From the NCBI GenBank assembly GCA_030141605.1, contig JAQGDQ010000272.1, positions 64,001 through 124,000 on the forward strand: 60,000 nt of DNA. Direction: 5' to 3'. Within the stretch, counting starts at the first letter, position 1. Every line of letters begins with the position of its first letter. Below the pieces are notes generated by a model. That model was not told where the DNA came from, did no database searches, and worked only from the letters and a program-made list of their open reading frames with translations. Made by a program: the position numbers and the translations under genes. The DNA comes from Tubiluchus corallicola. Its lineage: Eukaryota > Priapulida > Priapulimorpha > Priapulimorphida > Tubiluchidae. Of this stretch, positions 25,401-34,302 are shown piece by piece.

Positions 25401-25737
25401 GGCGCTGAGAGGTGTAGAAACAAGGAATAGTTTATGGACATTAGTTAAATCTATTAATAAACGCATTAAGCTTGTAATAAATAGTTCCATTGTTTTACAT
25501 TACTGTTTACAAAGTCTGTCATCTCGAGGTTCACCTGAAGGGACCTTTCACTTGTAAAGTTCACTGCACAAAGCTTAGCATGCCTGTACATTATTGTTAG
25601 AAAGTTACTCTTGAAACTTTGTCTTATAGAACAAATTAAGGTCAAATTGTGTATTTTATATAGCAATTTCTTTGTAGGGAAAAGGGAAGATGAAGACGTA
25701 CTGGTTGGTATGTAAACTACTCGCCCCCGTGGTCTAG
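5360..25737 (+). CDS. Receptor guanylate cyclase with PstS-like phosphate-binding ectodomain, copy 1
   Basis: Predicted single-pass membrane receptor making cGMP from GTP. Model: join of 5360-5703, 10357-10516, 11463-11702, 21534-21696, 22283-24210, 25114-25194 and 25678-25737. All junctions are GT-AG with matching phases, giving 991 residues without a stop. Order: weak N-terminal hydrophobic stretch (12-19); PstS-like domain (about 33-372) with Ser41-Phe42, Ser73, Asp93, Arg172 and Ser176-Gly177-Thr178 matching the known phosphate ligands of bacterial PstS; membrane span (about 393-411); kinase-homology domain (about 475-733), degenerate; helix (about 750-782); guanylate cyclase (about 783-960) with metal Asp811 and Asp855, guanine-selecting Glu851 and Cys923, and Asn930/Arg934. 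Families are recognised by motif; phosphate sensing is inference. ATG 5360 is the first Met after an in-frame stop, but the N-terminus is the least certain part. Confidence 0.86.
6690..6895. repeat. Reiterated ATATTGGTACAA motifs in intron 1
   Basis: The motif 'aatattggtacaa' occurs twice (around 6750 and 6805) and a variant 'acattggtacaatattgt' around 6868. They are spaced by tens of bases in AT-rich sequence. No function is recognised, and I did not see the block in intron 1 of copy 2. Confidence 0.35.
6960..7335 (+). repeat. Long interrupted GCA/GTA trinucleotide array
   Basis: About 370 bp of AGC/AGT/ACA triplets in intron 1 of copy 1. Open frames on both strands here are low-complexity Ser/Arg or Ala/Thr/Val runs and not genes. 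The equivalent place in copy 2 (about 35970-36310) has only short scattered AGCAG stretches, so the array expanded or shrank after duplication. Confidence 0.75.
9180..10050. mobile_element. Insertion of about 870 bp specific to intron 1 of copy 1
   Basis: Flanking intron sequence aligns with copy 2: 'ctgtttcttctgccgt' at about 9160 with 39010, and 'tgagacgctttattt' at about 10055 with 39050. The intervening 870 bp have no counterpart there. The segment has a GC-rich patch (about 9855-9925) and runs of 'aaataaataaa' near both ends, suggesting a retroposon. I recognise no coding sequence in it. Confidence 0.5.
10357..10516 (+). CDS. Copy 1 coding exon 2: PstS hinge
   Basis: 160 bases, phase 2 in and phase 0 out. 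AVVVFNLGTRVPALNMTREG then LVGIYNGTIKWWNHSALQ is the characteristic PstS middle segment (bacterial pattern: VVxxYNxP, then LTxxTLxxIYxGKIxxWND). It includes the crossover strand between the two lobes. The exon ends with LPFRRIK directly before the Arg-Ser-Gly-Thr phosphate loop of exon 3. Confidence 0.87.
10661..11081. repeat. Foldback element with arms of about 80 bp, intron 2 of copy 1
   Basis: The left arm (10661-10742) is the near reverse complement of the right arm (11001-11081). Shared core strings are 'ttattaggtagaattgc' and 'acgttgcagatga'. The spacer is about 260 bp. The element is absent from intron 2 of copy 2, which is shorter, so it inserted in copy 1 or was lost from copy 2. No coding capacity. 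Confidence 0.75.
11463..11702 (+). CDS. Copy 1 coding exon 3: PstS Arg-Ser-Gly-Thr phosphate loop
   Basis: 240 bases, phase 0 at both ends. VIARKDVSGTTEIFTSALS matches PstS VVRRxDGSGTxFxFTxYL, with Arg172, Ser176, Gly177 and Thr178 in the ligand positions. FSPEWNATYG, then GQRSIGVSGLVLSIENTVAY, matches the PstS segment ending in GAIGYVExAYA. The 240 bases differ from copy 2 at only a few positions. Confidence 0.9.
12037..12140 (-). repeat. tRNA-Leu 3'-half sequence inside a 26-bp inverted repeat
   Basis: Arms 12037-12062 and 12115-12140 pair at 23 of 26 positions. Between them, read on the minus strand, GGCGTGGGTTCGAATCCCAC and TTCTGACACCA reproduce the T-arm and acceptor of a tRNA-Leu including the CCA end. 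CCA is not encoded in animal tRNA genes, so this is a processed tRNA-derived (retroposed) sequence. Read on the plus strand it could instead be an LTR-element primer-binding site (TGG plus tRNA complement). The 5' half is missing, so it is not a working tRNA gene. Confidence 0.65.
12700..13085 (+). repeat. Dispersed repeat family R2 with minisatellite tail, copy A
   Basis: The body contains 'cacaaagtttcgtggaaat' and 'agatagtttttgc'. A run of AAACAGACAAACAAAC, itself partly duplicated, follows, then 'cactgtaaccctaatccta' and a tail of degenerate units like 'tgccatttttacctac'. The same order occurs at 28510-28915 and, inverted, at 29810-30175. A tail-only fragment lies at 30840-30915. Probably a non-autonomous element with a variable-number tail. 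Confidence 0.65.
13387..13439. repeat. (TA)n microsatellite
   Basis: About 26 uninterrupted TA units, lying against the left arm of the foldback element that starts at 13441. Confidence 0.95.
13441..14165. mobile_element. Large foldback element with arms of about 200 bp, intron 3 of copy 1
   Basis: The left arm (13441-about 13650) pairs with the right arm (about 13970-14165). Matching strings include 'ggtataatatctctgtataa', 'tttgatttaatgtaacatgt' and 'aacttacatgttt'. The spacer of about 310 bp contains the direct repeat 'taatgcaaggatttta'. There is no transposase frame. It is absent from copy 2. It resembles a foldback or large palindromic MITE. Confidence 0.75.
14460..14700. repeat. 58-bp tandem repeat, three units, each with a palindromic core
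   Basis: Three near-identical units from 14521 each carry AGAGAAGTTGCGCAACAAGT, then 'tgcgagagaagtctct' and 'tctgaacgcgccatc'. The core TTGCGCAA is a perfect palindrome. TCTCGCAACTTGTTGCGC at about 14460-14477 is an inverted partial unit. The array is much more GC-rich and CpG-rich than the surrounding intron. Confidence 0.85.
15110..15500. repeat. Dispersed repeat family R3 (GTC/GTGTGG-rich), copy 1
   Basis: The order 'gcgttatgcactacaacga', 'tagtagtttccaaagac', a (GTT/GTC)n stretch, a long GTGTGGTGTGGTG-like tract, then 'gttgtgagtttatgtgcaaa' recurs at 32690-33110. The open frame across it is low complexity and not credible as a gene. Confidence 0.55.
16090..16270 (+). repeat. Intron 3 block conserved between the two copies (copy 1)
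   Basis: It matches 40965-41145. Shared strings include 'cttttgagatat' and 'gcataaatccaagatggcgc'. This island survives while most of intron 3 has diverged or been replaced. It may be a functional intronic element or just the last undisturbed piece of the ancestral intron. Confidence 0.6.
16987..17100. repeat. Near-perfect hairpin, arms of about 49 bp, loop of about 15 bp
   Basis: Left arm 16987-17035 begins ATACTTTTTTAACTATACGC and contains TGTGCATTTTGACT, ending GAACCGG. Right arm 17051-17100 is its reverse complement with a few mismatches. Probably a short inverted-repeat MITE or a palindromic insertion in intron 3. Confidence 0.85.
17515..17785. repeat. Degenerate minisatellite with TGTCCAAA-type units of about 20-24 bp
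   Basis: Recurring pieces such as 'tatgtgtccaaaatg', 'tatgtccaaaataccatgtg', 'cctgtgttcaaattt' and 'ggtatccaaattatctatg' indicate an old, diverged tandem array. The open frame here is Cys-rich only because the units are in frame with one another. Confidence 0.5.
20795..21260. repeat. Tandem repeat, period about 131-141 bp, about four units
   Basis: The phrase 'aatgaaaggtctcgatgagg' or close variants recurs at about 20795, 20934, 21075 and 21206. Each is followed by variants of 'aatcaaatggtataagttac' and 'gagattggttaac'. Preceding sequence from about 20400 has related 'ggggtc' phrasing. It is copy 1-specific within intron 3. Confidence 0.7.
21534..21696 (+). CDS. Copy 1 coding exon 4: PstS second lobe
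   Basis: 163 bases, phase 0 in and phase 1 out. SGLRIAPIESRTGEMVFPTP matches the PstS segment following GYVE (xLAYxxLxNxxGxxVxPT). AAVDYKDAFTSHFTAQIVDP and NAYPISG match its later stretch ending in the xxYPIxG motif before the final strand. Confidence 0.88.
21895..22110 (+). repeat. Polypurine tract in intron 4, retained in both copies
   Basis: About 200 bases are almost wholly A/G on the plus strand, ending about 170 bases before exon 5. Copy 2 has a similar tract at 44565-44745 whose exact sequence has drifted while the composition is kept. It could form triplex or H-DNA or affect splicing; microsatellite-like drift is the plainer reading. Confidence 0.7.
22283..24210 (+). CDS. Copy 1 coding exon 5: PstS end, membrane span, kinase-homology and cyclase domains
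   Basis: This 1928-base exon carries residues 303-945. GYTYIIVHM, then CDSAKELVRYCDWFL and FGLISVGPQISSIIVSKVLR, is the PstS C-terminus (xFILxxKD...AxxLxxFxxW...LGYxPLPxxVxxxV). VYIVAPFVSLVLIGLITYSM is the membrane span. The kinase-homology domain has HGHLCSAVCFVD where kinases have HRDxxxxN, and DWE instead of DFG, but keeps Lys487 in LRAVKSK; catalytic activity is unlikely. FFSDIVGFTSLSAAS, YKVETIGDAYMV and GLKMPRYCIFGDTVN are diagnostic of receptor guanylate cyclase. No intron separates the ectodomain end, the span and the cytoplasmic domains, so the fusion is firmly one gene. Confidence 0.95.
25114..25194 (+). CDS. Copy 1 coding exon 6: cyclase C-terminal strand
   Basis: 81 bases, phase 0 at both ends, reading ITDFANDMLIMQ then DGRYFTEYRGEVDVK. 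It takes the place of the usual cyclase segment after SRMES (IHVS...L...GxYxxxxRGxxxxK). Acceptor 'tttgcag' and donor 'gtaaac' are conserved in copy 2. Confidence 0.85.
25678..25737 (+). CDS. Copy 1 coding exon 7: C-terminus and stop
   Basis: 60 bases reading GKGKMKTYWLVCKLLAPVV and TAG. GKGxxxTYWL is the standard end of the receptor guanylate cyclase catalytic domain. Only a short tail follows, with no extra domain. Confidence 0.88.
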   Translation, partial: GKGKMKTYWLVCKLLAPVV

Positions 25738-27630
25738 CACGCCAAAGCCACATGTAAGATGCTTGTGTGGAAAAATTTTGGATTTTGTTAAACTTTTGTA
25801 ACGATTTCGGTGTGATAGCGAGCGGGATTAAAATTCGTGAATCATTTTATTGCTATAAATTGTATTCAGGTAGATAAAAAGAAAAATTGTTATAATTGAT
25901 GATTTGTATGTGAAGCATGGTATATTGGTATCTTGTTATCTAAGGTATATTGGTTTCTCTGACCCTTATTAATGACGATAATAATTAATAGATGATAAAA
26001 TGAGTCTAATGAGTTCTGTCATGAAATCACACGTTTAAGATAAAAGGAAGAATATGTTGAAGTATGTTTCTTTTGTAAATCGCAACTCTAATATGCCCTT
26101 TCGTTGCTGAAACACTTTTTCTAGCACAATTACACATCCTTCAAAATCGTGGTTGACATGCAATTTTAGGGATCTTAAGCGTTTTTATACAACAAAGTGG
26201 TCAAGTCGCTGCTAGTGTAAAACTCTCCACTCCTAACGATTAGCATCTTGTAGAAGCAGACATGGCTAATGTTAGAGACTTAACTTTGAAGAGACGTAAA
26301 CAGTTTTTCGATTAAAAGCTTGATTTGAATGAACGTCTAAAGTTTGTTTGGTGATTAGTAATAATTCACGTCATCACTCTGTGCATTTGATTTCTTTAAT
26401 TACAAAGTGTTATAATTACAGTTCTGACAAAATTTGTCTAATATTTATCTAAAGTATGTATCTAATAATATGCAAACAAAGGTCAATATTTTTCCTGTTT
26501 AGCCCATAATCCTGCATGCCATGCAAGTACAACATGCAACATGCAATTTATTCACTTGATATCCCCGATTCTCTACGAATTAGTTTTAATAGGTTTATGC
26601 TGTCGTCTCATCATCTCAGGATCGTGACTGGTAGATGTGCCAGGCCACCCATTCCTCGTGAAAATAGAATATACAGGTATGACAATGTCTCTAATGTCTC
26701 TAGTCGCATGTTATTGTACTACTTCAGATTACCTGAGCCAATAGAATGGTCGCAAAATGTCAAGCAACCAGCGAGAATCCACAGCACGATGGCCAATCAG
26801 CACTTTAAGTGGCTGGCAAATCCACCTATATTCCACAACCCAAACGTTTACTCACAAACACCACCTGGTAAACGCATGAGCAGAATATACTTAAACATAC
26901 CAAATATAGGCCTACTGCAAGTGTGTGTGTGTGTACGTGATTAGTCTTTACTTAGACAAAGTGTATGCTTTGTATTTAAACAGAGTGCAAGAACTATGTG
27001 AATTAAAACCTGAACTTTGTGGTAAATTCTTGTCAGCAATTTTGAGAATCTGTGATCGATGTGTTGCTATTACTATTGTCAACAAAATACTTATACTACT
27101 AGGTTTATACTGCTGAATTTTCTACTAGATTCAAGATTTTCTTGATAGAAGTTCAGTTTTGTAAGTTACAAAAAGAAGCAGTAAAATGTTTGCGAACTGG
27201 TAATGACTGATTTTACTAACTAACAAACACTTTAGAATGTGTGTAAGAGTAATAATTTTCGCATATGTCCATTGCTTTGGATAAATCATAATAATTATTA
27301 TTGAACTATTTTAAACCTTTTTGTCTACCATTATTCTTTTGTACAGTTCATGCAACTAGGCATGTTCTTTTCCAATCAGCAAAAGTTGTTTTTTACTGAA
27401 ATTTTGTGTAAGATCGTCATTTGATTAATTTTAAACATTTACGATGCACAATTGTTATCATACTGTAGCAATTTGCCCAACAGTTTTGTAATTCACGAGT
27501 TTCCGAATTTTGTAACTGTAATAAATAATCTAATATACATTGTACATTTCTAATAAAACACTGTGATATTTACAAGCTACGATAATACCGTCTAGAATTC
27601 TCTTCTTCTTTACATGCAGCTCAGTAATTC
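25738..27630 (+). other. 3' flank of copy 1, part of the duplicated unit
   Basis: Non-coding apart from any 3' UTR. It aligns with 48531-49970. The segment of about 560 bp at roughly 26600-27157 is missing from copy 2, whose sequence joins 'ggttcatgct' to 'ttgtaagttac'. I see no gene inside that insertion. No clear AATAAA was found close to the stop codon. Confidence 0.6.
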
Positions 27631-28509
27631 ATCATAGGCTTGTAGAAGGCGGCTCTGGGCTCTACCAGCAGTGATATTGCATCTATATGTGTCAACAACA
27701 ACAGGTTCAGCTGCAACAAAATCACTTTTTAGAAATTATTCTCTTGAGCTGAAAAATACCAATGCCAATTATTGACACTACACATTCTCACTGCAGTTTG
27801 TACACCAGGGCTAACAATTTTGTATCATTGACATTTTTGCGAATCTTTGTCACGTTCCTTTTTAAGGACAGATCAATGAATCCGGATACCGTTTCTGCGA
27901 CGGTATATAGTAATAACTGCAATTTATTTTAGAGTGAATTGTAATAATTTAGTTAATCTAAATTAAATTAGTGATAGCAATTTTATTGATATTGTGGTTT
28001 AAATATAGATTGCATATGATTAACCGCAAATCCCACACTCCAGAAGCCTCTAGTATATCATGGATGATGTAGAATCCTTTGCTTTAATTTCAACAATCTT
28101 TACATTAAGTTTGGCAATTACTTTAATAACTTGAATGGCAACTTTCTGAATGTTTCTGTCATTTTTTGCTTCAGTTACACTATCTTTGATAATTACATTT
28201 ACTCTAGGTCTTTTACATTATTGAATAAACTACTTATTGTATACATTCGTAACAAATCAATCCAAACATTTAAAACTTAAACAACTGCAAAATGATCTGA
28301 ACAAAATAAATTATGATGTTTGAGTTATATAAAATCATACATTACAGACCAATGGTTAGTCTTAAAAAAGTATTTAAATATCCATTCCACGACCACTATA
28401 TTGTCATTTCTGTCTCTTCTAATTTTATTGTCTTATCCGGCCACTACTTTTCATCCAAAATCCACACTATTTGTCCTCTTTTCCTCTTGTCCACAGACAA
28501 GACGGCCAA

Positions 28510-28915
28510 TGGCCTAGCTGTGCTCAACTTCTCCACAAAGTTTCGTGGAAATCTGTCAAGTAGTTTTTGCACAATCCTGTTAATAAACAAACTAACAAAT
28601 GAACTGCTGATGAAAACTTCATCCTTGGTGAAAGTAATCGTAATCGTAACTGTAATCAAACGAACCGTAATTTGTGCGTAATACTGATAACTAACAGGCA
28701 AACAAGCAAACAAATAAATATACAAACAACAAACAAACTTCCTTCACAGAGGTAATAATAATTCAAACAATAACCATAACCCTAACTCATATTTTAGTAA
28801 GTATGCCATTTTTTCATTTGTGCTCTTTTCCCTGTGCCATTTTTACTGTGCCATTTTTCCTATGCTATTTTTCCTGTACCATATTTTTCTGTGCCAATTT
28901 TACCGTGCACCAGAA
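28510..28915 (+). repeat. Dispersed repeat family R2, copy B
   Basis: The body 'ccacaaagtttcgtggaaat' and 'caagtagtttttgcacaat' is followed by 'aaacaaactaacaaatg', 'ataaccctaactcatatttt' and a tail of units like 'tgtgccatttttcctatg'. Same order as at 12700-13085. Confidence 0.7.
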
Positions 28916-29809
28916 AAAACGACGAATTCGGGAATCCGTTTATCTGAACTTATTTGTTGATGCCACATGTACAGCTCTCCAATTTGAACAAATGAAAACA
29001 GACACAACTTGTAAAAAGGAATGTTTCAGTTACGTTTACGTTTGATCTATTCTGCTTTGTTGTTTTTATGTTTAACTGGCTAATGGTGGCACAAGATTTC
29101 TATTGCTTTAGTCGATGAACGATGCTAACTATAAAATTTGTTCAGAGAATTTGATAACCATCATAATATCTTTTGATGAAAACAGCCACTCATTCTAGTT
29201 TACTATCAGTTTATAGTACTGATACACTGTTGCCAAACACAACAATAATCTGTTTATCCAAAATACTATGCAATGAATGAGAGATGAGGCGTGAGAAGAG
29301 CTCTGCTGCTAACAAAAGATTCCTTATAATTATGTCTGAGATGGTCAAGTGTTATGGGTATCAAAAGTTCATTTTTGTTGCCTTAAATTACGAAATAGCT
29401 GTGACAACTGCCCATAGCTCAAGAGTTTATTATTCTCGATAATTAGTGATGTATTAAATATACGCCCTAACAGTTTTTTATTATTGTACTAATTTAGAAT
29501 CCTAACGCTCACTAGCCTATTCTACAATCATCCGATCCATCTGCGCAGGCATCTTATATAAAGCATCAGTTATTAAAATGTTTGCCGTCAGTGCTTCAGA
29601 CGATTTGGACACGTTAGCTGCTGCTAAACGCTTCAATAATCTTCTAAGCTATGTCTAAGGCGTGAATTTCGATAGGCAATAATTATGGTGGTTTATACAA
29701 CACTTAAACATCAACGTTTATCGGGTAGTCGGATTCTGAGGTGAGTACAATTTTTACAATGTTCTTTGTATTGTCTTTGCAATATTTTTAGCACTTACAG
29801 CAAGTGCGC

Positions 29810-30175
29810 TGTAAAAATGGCACAGGTAAAAATGGCACAGATAAAAATGTCACACTTAATAAAACAACAGTTTAGGGTTAGGATTACTATTAGCGATAAT
29901 TATTTTAATTATTTTTTACCTTTGCTAAGGAAGTTACATGGTTTCAACGATGTCTGTGTGTTTATTTGTTTATTTGTTTAGTTAGCAGCATTTAACAAAA
30001 CTGAATTCATGATTATGATTATATGATTATCTTCGTAAGGAGTTATATTTTCATCGCCGTTCGTTTGGTAGTTTGTTTGTTAAAATGATTACGCAAAAAC
30101 TGCTTAACAGATCTCCATGAAACTTTGTGGAAATGGTAGCCATTGGACAAGGAAGACGGACCTTGTTGCTGATGT
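29810..30175 (-). repeat. Dispersed repeat family R2, inverted copy C
   Basis: The reverse complement of the family order: 'aaaaatggcacaggtaaaaa' tail units, then 'agtttagggttaggatta', 'gtttatttgtttatttgttt', and 'gcaaaaactgcttaacag' with 'catgaaactttgtgg'. Copies B and C face each other about 0.9 kb apart. Confidence 0.7.
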
Positions 30176-30839
30176 TAAAAGCGGAGTTTTTTGTCATTTG
30201 TCGCGAAACTTGTTGACAGGACACCATTTAAAAAATCGTAAGTGAAGCATTTTGTGAGTTCCCGGAAGAAATCTAGCTTTCAGGAAAGAGGGAGAACTTA
30301 GCTACTATATAGGGTAATTATTTTTACAAATGCCTCCGCTAGGATGAACGACTGCAACTTAGTTCCAAGTTCCATTTTGAGAAATTCTCGTCTAGAAAAT
30401 TGTGCAACACAGTCTACAACCTTTGTTTACAGAATAGCCTTTTAAACTGACTTCATTATAGCCACTTAAATACGATGTATCTATCAGTCTATTAGTATTA
30501 TCATCGTTAAATGGTCAAAGAATTGTAGACAAACACTATGTAGAAGGTTCTTGAACTGTTGGTTGCAAGTCCATTTTGCGAACAAAATATTTTGTGTTTT
30601 TTTCACTAGTCTATTTAATATCTAATATGTAGGCCCTATTACATATGTAACATGTAACATTTAATTGTTCATGTAAGTCTATTTTTGTATGTTTGCCGCC
30701 AATTTGCCGGTTTCTCTTCTTCCGTTTTTTCTATCAAAAAAATCAGACAAACAAGTTTACGATTGTTTGGCTTTGGTGAAGGCTTCCTACTGAGTGCCGT
30801 ACTAGCTTTGATAGCCAGCATAAAATGATTAGTGTCAAA

Positions 30840-30915
30840 ATAACATGTGCCATTTTAAACTACTTTTCCATTTGGGCCCTTTTTCTTGAGCCATTTTACC
30901 TGTCCGATTTTTCAC
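30840..30915 (+). repeat. Family R2 tail fragment, copy D
   Basis: Only the minisatellite tail is seen: 'atgtgccattttaaactac', 'ttttccatttgggcccttt' and 'gagccattttacctg'. No body is recognised beside it. Confidence 0.5.
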
Positions 30916-32689
30916 TACATTCAGAAGAATCAGATAGTTTGTCATTACTTAACACATAATTTTTAGTCACAGATATATCGCCTTTAATGCATTCAGGAAG
31001 CCCCCTACGACTCTACAGCCATTTGAAATAAAATCTAACCCAGAATTGATCTCGCTACTCTGCCAAAGGCAGCGCTGAAATGCAGAAAAGCTATAAGGTG
31101 TATTTTCACGTTTGTTTTCCTACATTTAAACGCAAAGTAAAGACATGTTTTGCTCGGTTTCTTTTTTTCTTTCTTTCTGAAATCCCGTCTGATGAAAACA
31201 ATCTTTCAGCGTTTTGAAAACCAGTGCGCACTTAACGGAGGTACGCAGTCTTAGCGAGTTAGTATCAATTCAGGCATGTCACTTAGCTAAGACAGGTCTA
31301 AATGCACGTAAGCTAAGTGCACATAATACATTTTAGTCATAATGCCAACAGCTCGTTTTCCTTAAATCTTGTTTTACAGTGAATTTCAAGATAGGCTAAA
31401 AGAAAAGCTGAGGGCTGAGGGTTTGCTAAATAAAGATCATATTGTTCTGCCGCCAGGGTAATCATTATAACCCCTGGACGGTTCGAATCAGAGCTATCGG
31501 TGGGCGAGAAGCCTCTATTCGAATACCACATCCTAAAACGAGATTAGTAAACCAAACAACTGGGACACATTCACCAGCTTTGAAAGAGCGGCATAAGGCC
31601 TTACCAAAATGTTTTACTGGCTATTGTTGATGAATAAATGAGTAAAACTTGAAATTAGCAAACTGTTATTTTTATAGTGGATGAAACGTTATGATGAATC
31701 TTGAGTAGCTGACTAAACACAAAGAGTAAACTACCCTCGAGAGCTTACCAAACCCTCACATTTGCACCGAAACAGTTAAGAGACAAGTCCTGGGAGGGCG
31801 GGTGCAGGCTTGTCCTGTTTGGTGCTCAAACTCCAGCAACAACTGAACTCAAGGAAACAGAATACGGCACTTATGTTTATAGACTTTGCACAGGTCAAAT
31901 AGTATTTAAATTTGAGCCAATTAGAAGGCAGGATTTGTGAATTTTATGCAGGTAAGATTATTATATTTTGATTTACAGGGGTGTTTTACTTTAAAGCGGC
32001 TTTGAAATAACATACAGGCCCCATATCTGTTTCCCCGAGAGAGTGAAAGTTTGAACGCAAAACAGGACGAAGCTCAGTCCCGCAACAATATGTGCATGCG
32101 GGTCTTGAAGTGAGTCTTGAAGTTGAAGTAAGAAGTTGTGTTCTGAAGAACCTTCTAATCTGAAAATTTCTGGCTAACTTTTTCATTGCCAGGACAATAA
32201 CGTGTCATAATCTGTGAGAATCCAAGTAGTTATTAGTAGTAGGGATCGTATGGTCTTTATTTTGCCTTTTTAAAAACATCGACCTTCATAATCGTTTTTT
32301 TTATGACAAATAAAGAATTAATATATATATATGTATATATATATATGTATATATATATATAATAAAAAGACAGACAGTCAGTGTTAGTTCATAAAAAAGC
32401 ATGCACTGTTCTGGGCAAATGTGTCTGGTGCAAGCTAAATTATAAGTGCAACTAGAAATTCAAAAATAAAAGATAAACTGGAAACACGCAATGCACTATG
32501 ATAAAACTACAGAAATATTTTTCTCACTTCTAGTACACACACTTTGATGACCGAGCCCGCCCGCACGCACGCACACACTCACATACACACGCATACACAT
32601 CATATTATAGTCTAGTAAGGTCTAGGATAAATGAAATCATGATTTGAGTGAATATCATCATGTTTGTGTGTCGTTTATTCAAAACGTGA

Positions 32690-33110
32690 TATTCCAATTA
32701 CGTTGTGCACTATAATGAATTAGTAGTAGTATAAAATAGTAGTTTGCAAAGACAGTACTATGTGTCACTAGGCTATTGTTTTTATTGTTGTTGTTGTTTC
32801 CGTTGCTTTCGCCACCATTGTTGTCATCACCATAACTGCTGGCAGTGGTAGCGGTGGTAGGGTTGTGAGCAGTGCGATGTGGTTGGCTTGGTAGGCCGTG
32901 ATGGTGTACCATGATAGGATAGTATAAAGAGTTGGTGGAATTGTGTGGGTGCAGTGGTGTGTGAGTATGGATGGATGTGGTATGGATAGTATGATGCGAG
33001 TGGTAAGTGTGTTGGGTGTGGTGTGACGTGTAGGTGTGGTGAGTGTGGCGTAGGTTATCTCTGTGAGTTTAAGCGCAGATTTTTTTGCAGAATTTGATTA
33101 ACTGAAAAAT
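32690..33110. repeat. Dispersed repeat family R3, copy 2
   Basis: It matches 15110-15500 in order of blocks: 'cgttgtgcactataatga', 'tagtagtttgcaaagac', a (GTT)n stretch, a GTGTGG-rich tract, then 'tgtgagtttaagcgcag'. Confidence 0.55.
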
Positions 33111-34189
33111 TTGAAATGAATCATTCAAAAATAGCCAAACATTTGTTTGTAAAGCTTAGCTTTGTAACCTGTTCAATTTAAAACCCTGAGCTATTCAGCT
33201 GCAAGTACAAATGCCTAACGGAGTCAAGATTGTATGCATGGTGACAAAAATAATGATGATAATGCCGATGATGAGTGATGAGGAGAATGATAATCTGAAT
33301 TATAAATGCGACAACTAAGTATGTTGATGATGACGATAATAATAGCAGTGACAATGAAGTTATTGGTGATAATATTGGTGATGACGTCGATGACGACAAA
33401 AATGGCAATGATAATCAAGGATGGTGACGATGACAACTGCGGTTAATGCAATAACAATAATAATAAAGCAAAGAAGGCGATAATGTTGCTGATGAGGTTG
33501 ATACGTCTAAAAAACGGTTTTACGGTTAACATTTCAAAAATGGTTTAACGTAAGTGCAAGTTAGATCCCTAGGTGGAGAAATTTGGTTTTCAAAGCTCGT
33601 CTTACAATCTGTTCATTCAAGGATCATGGTCATTTTAACTCTGACTGGCGTGAATATACTGGCTTTCTACAATCTATATCTTTTAGATCGCACTGATTGC
33701 CCTGAGTTAGAAATGATTTTTTTTGCGAAATAAGCGTTTGATTTGTTGCTTCTGACAGGAGCTATTAAGTGGTTGAAACAACCATTCCTGTATCGACATG
33801 TTTAAACTTCTTTTTTATTTCCCAACCATCTTGCATAGACGATGATTAGCAAACCCCGATATTGGTTAATCATTAAAATAATTGCTTTTTATTTCATTAT
33901 TAGGCCTGTATATTGTAGAAGCGTTTTATAGCCAAGCATTTGTTTACCTACAGAACATGTATGTTACAGTAATTTTTCACATATAAACTAGATATTGATT
34001 TATTCTACTGCTCAAATACAATAAAGCACATCATGCAGTCAGCACAGTTTAGTTGCGATTTCTGTGCACAATTTTTAAGGAAATTATTAGTGCAGAATAA
34101 AATAAAGAAATGTGCATAAAGTGAATAATGTGAATAAAATAAAGATCTTTGTGAAACCGCTTTTTATGAAATAATTCAAAAATCTTTAA

Positions 34190-34302
34190 AACTGAATTCG
34201 AATTTGATTAGTATTCGAAATTCGGTTTGATTCGAGTTCGGAAATCACAAATTCGTGTTGATTCGAATTCGCTTCTGGTAGAGAATGCTCACCCCTACTT
34301 AG
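34190..34302. repeat. ATTCGAATTCG-type palindromic repeat
   Basis: Repeated 'attcgaa' and 'ttcgaattcg' words end in 'gagaatgctcacccctac'. Such tracts bounded by a CCCCTAC/GTAGGGG edge resemble ends of hAT-like non-autonomous elements; only one edge is visible here. Confidence 0.4.

Larger units (their letters stand above)
5208..27630 (+). repeat. Tandem duplication unit 1 (about 22 kb)
   Basis: Alignable by eye with 35395-49970. The units share all seven exons, exon phases, splice sites, stretches of every intron and about 1.9 kb beyond the stop codon. Left homology begins at 'attctgagtagagtgtg' versus 'attctaagttaagtgta'. It fades after 'acatgcagctcagtaat' versus 'acttgcagctcactaat'. Unit 1 is longer mainly because its intron 3 is 9.8 kb against 4.0 kb. 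Confidence 0.85.

Noticed and set aside
25720-25750. 'cgtggtctagcacgcc' as a tRNA box A
   Set aside because: It overlaps the cyclase stop codon in both copies and no box B follows; conservation is explained by the coding exon.
31441-31520. Possible tRNA or SINE (GGTTCGAATC box-B-like string at about 31481)
   Set aside because: No box A or foldable cloverleaf could be seen; a single 10-base match is too weak.
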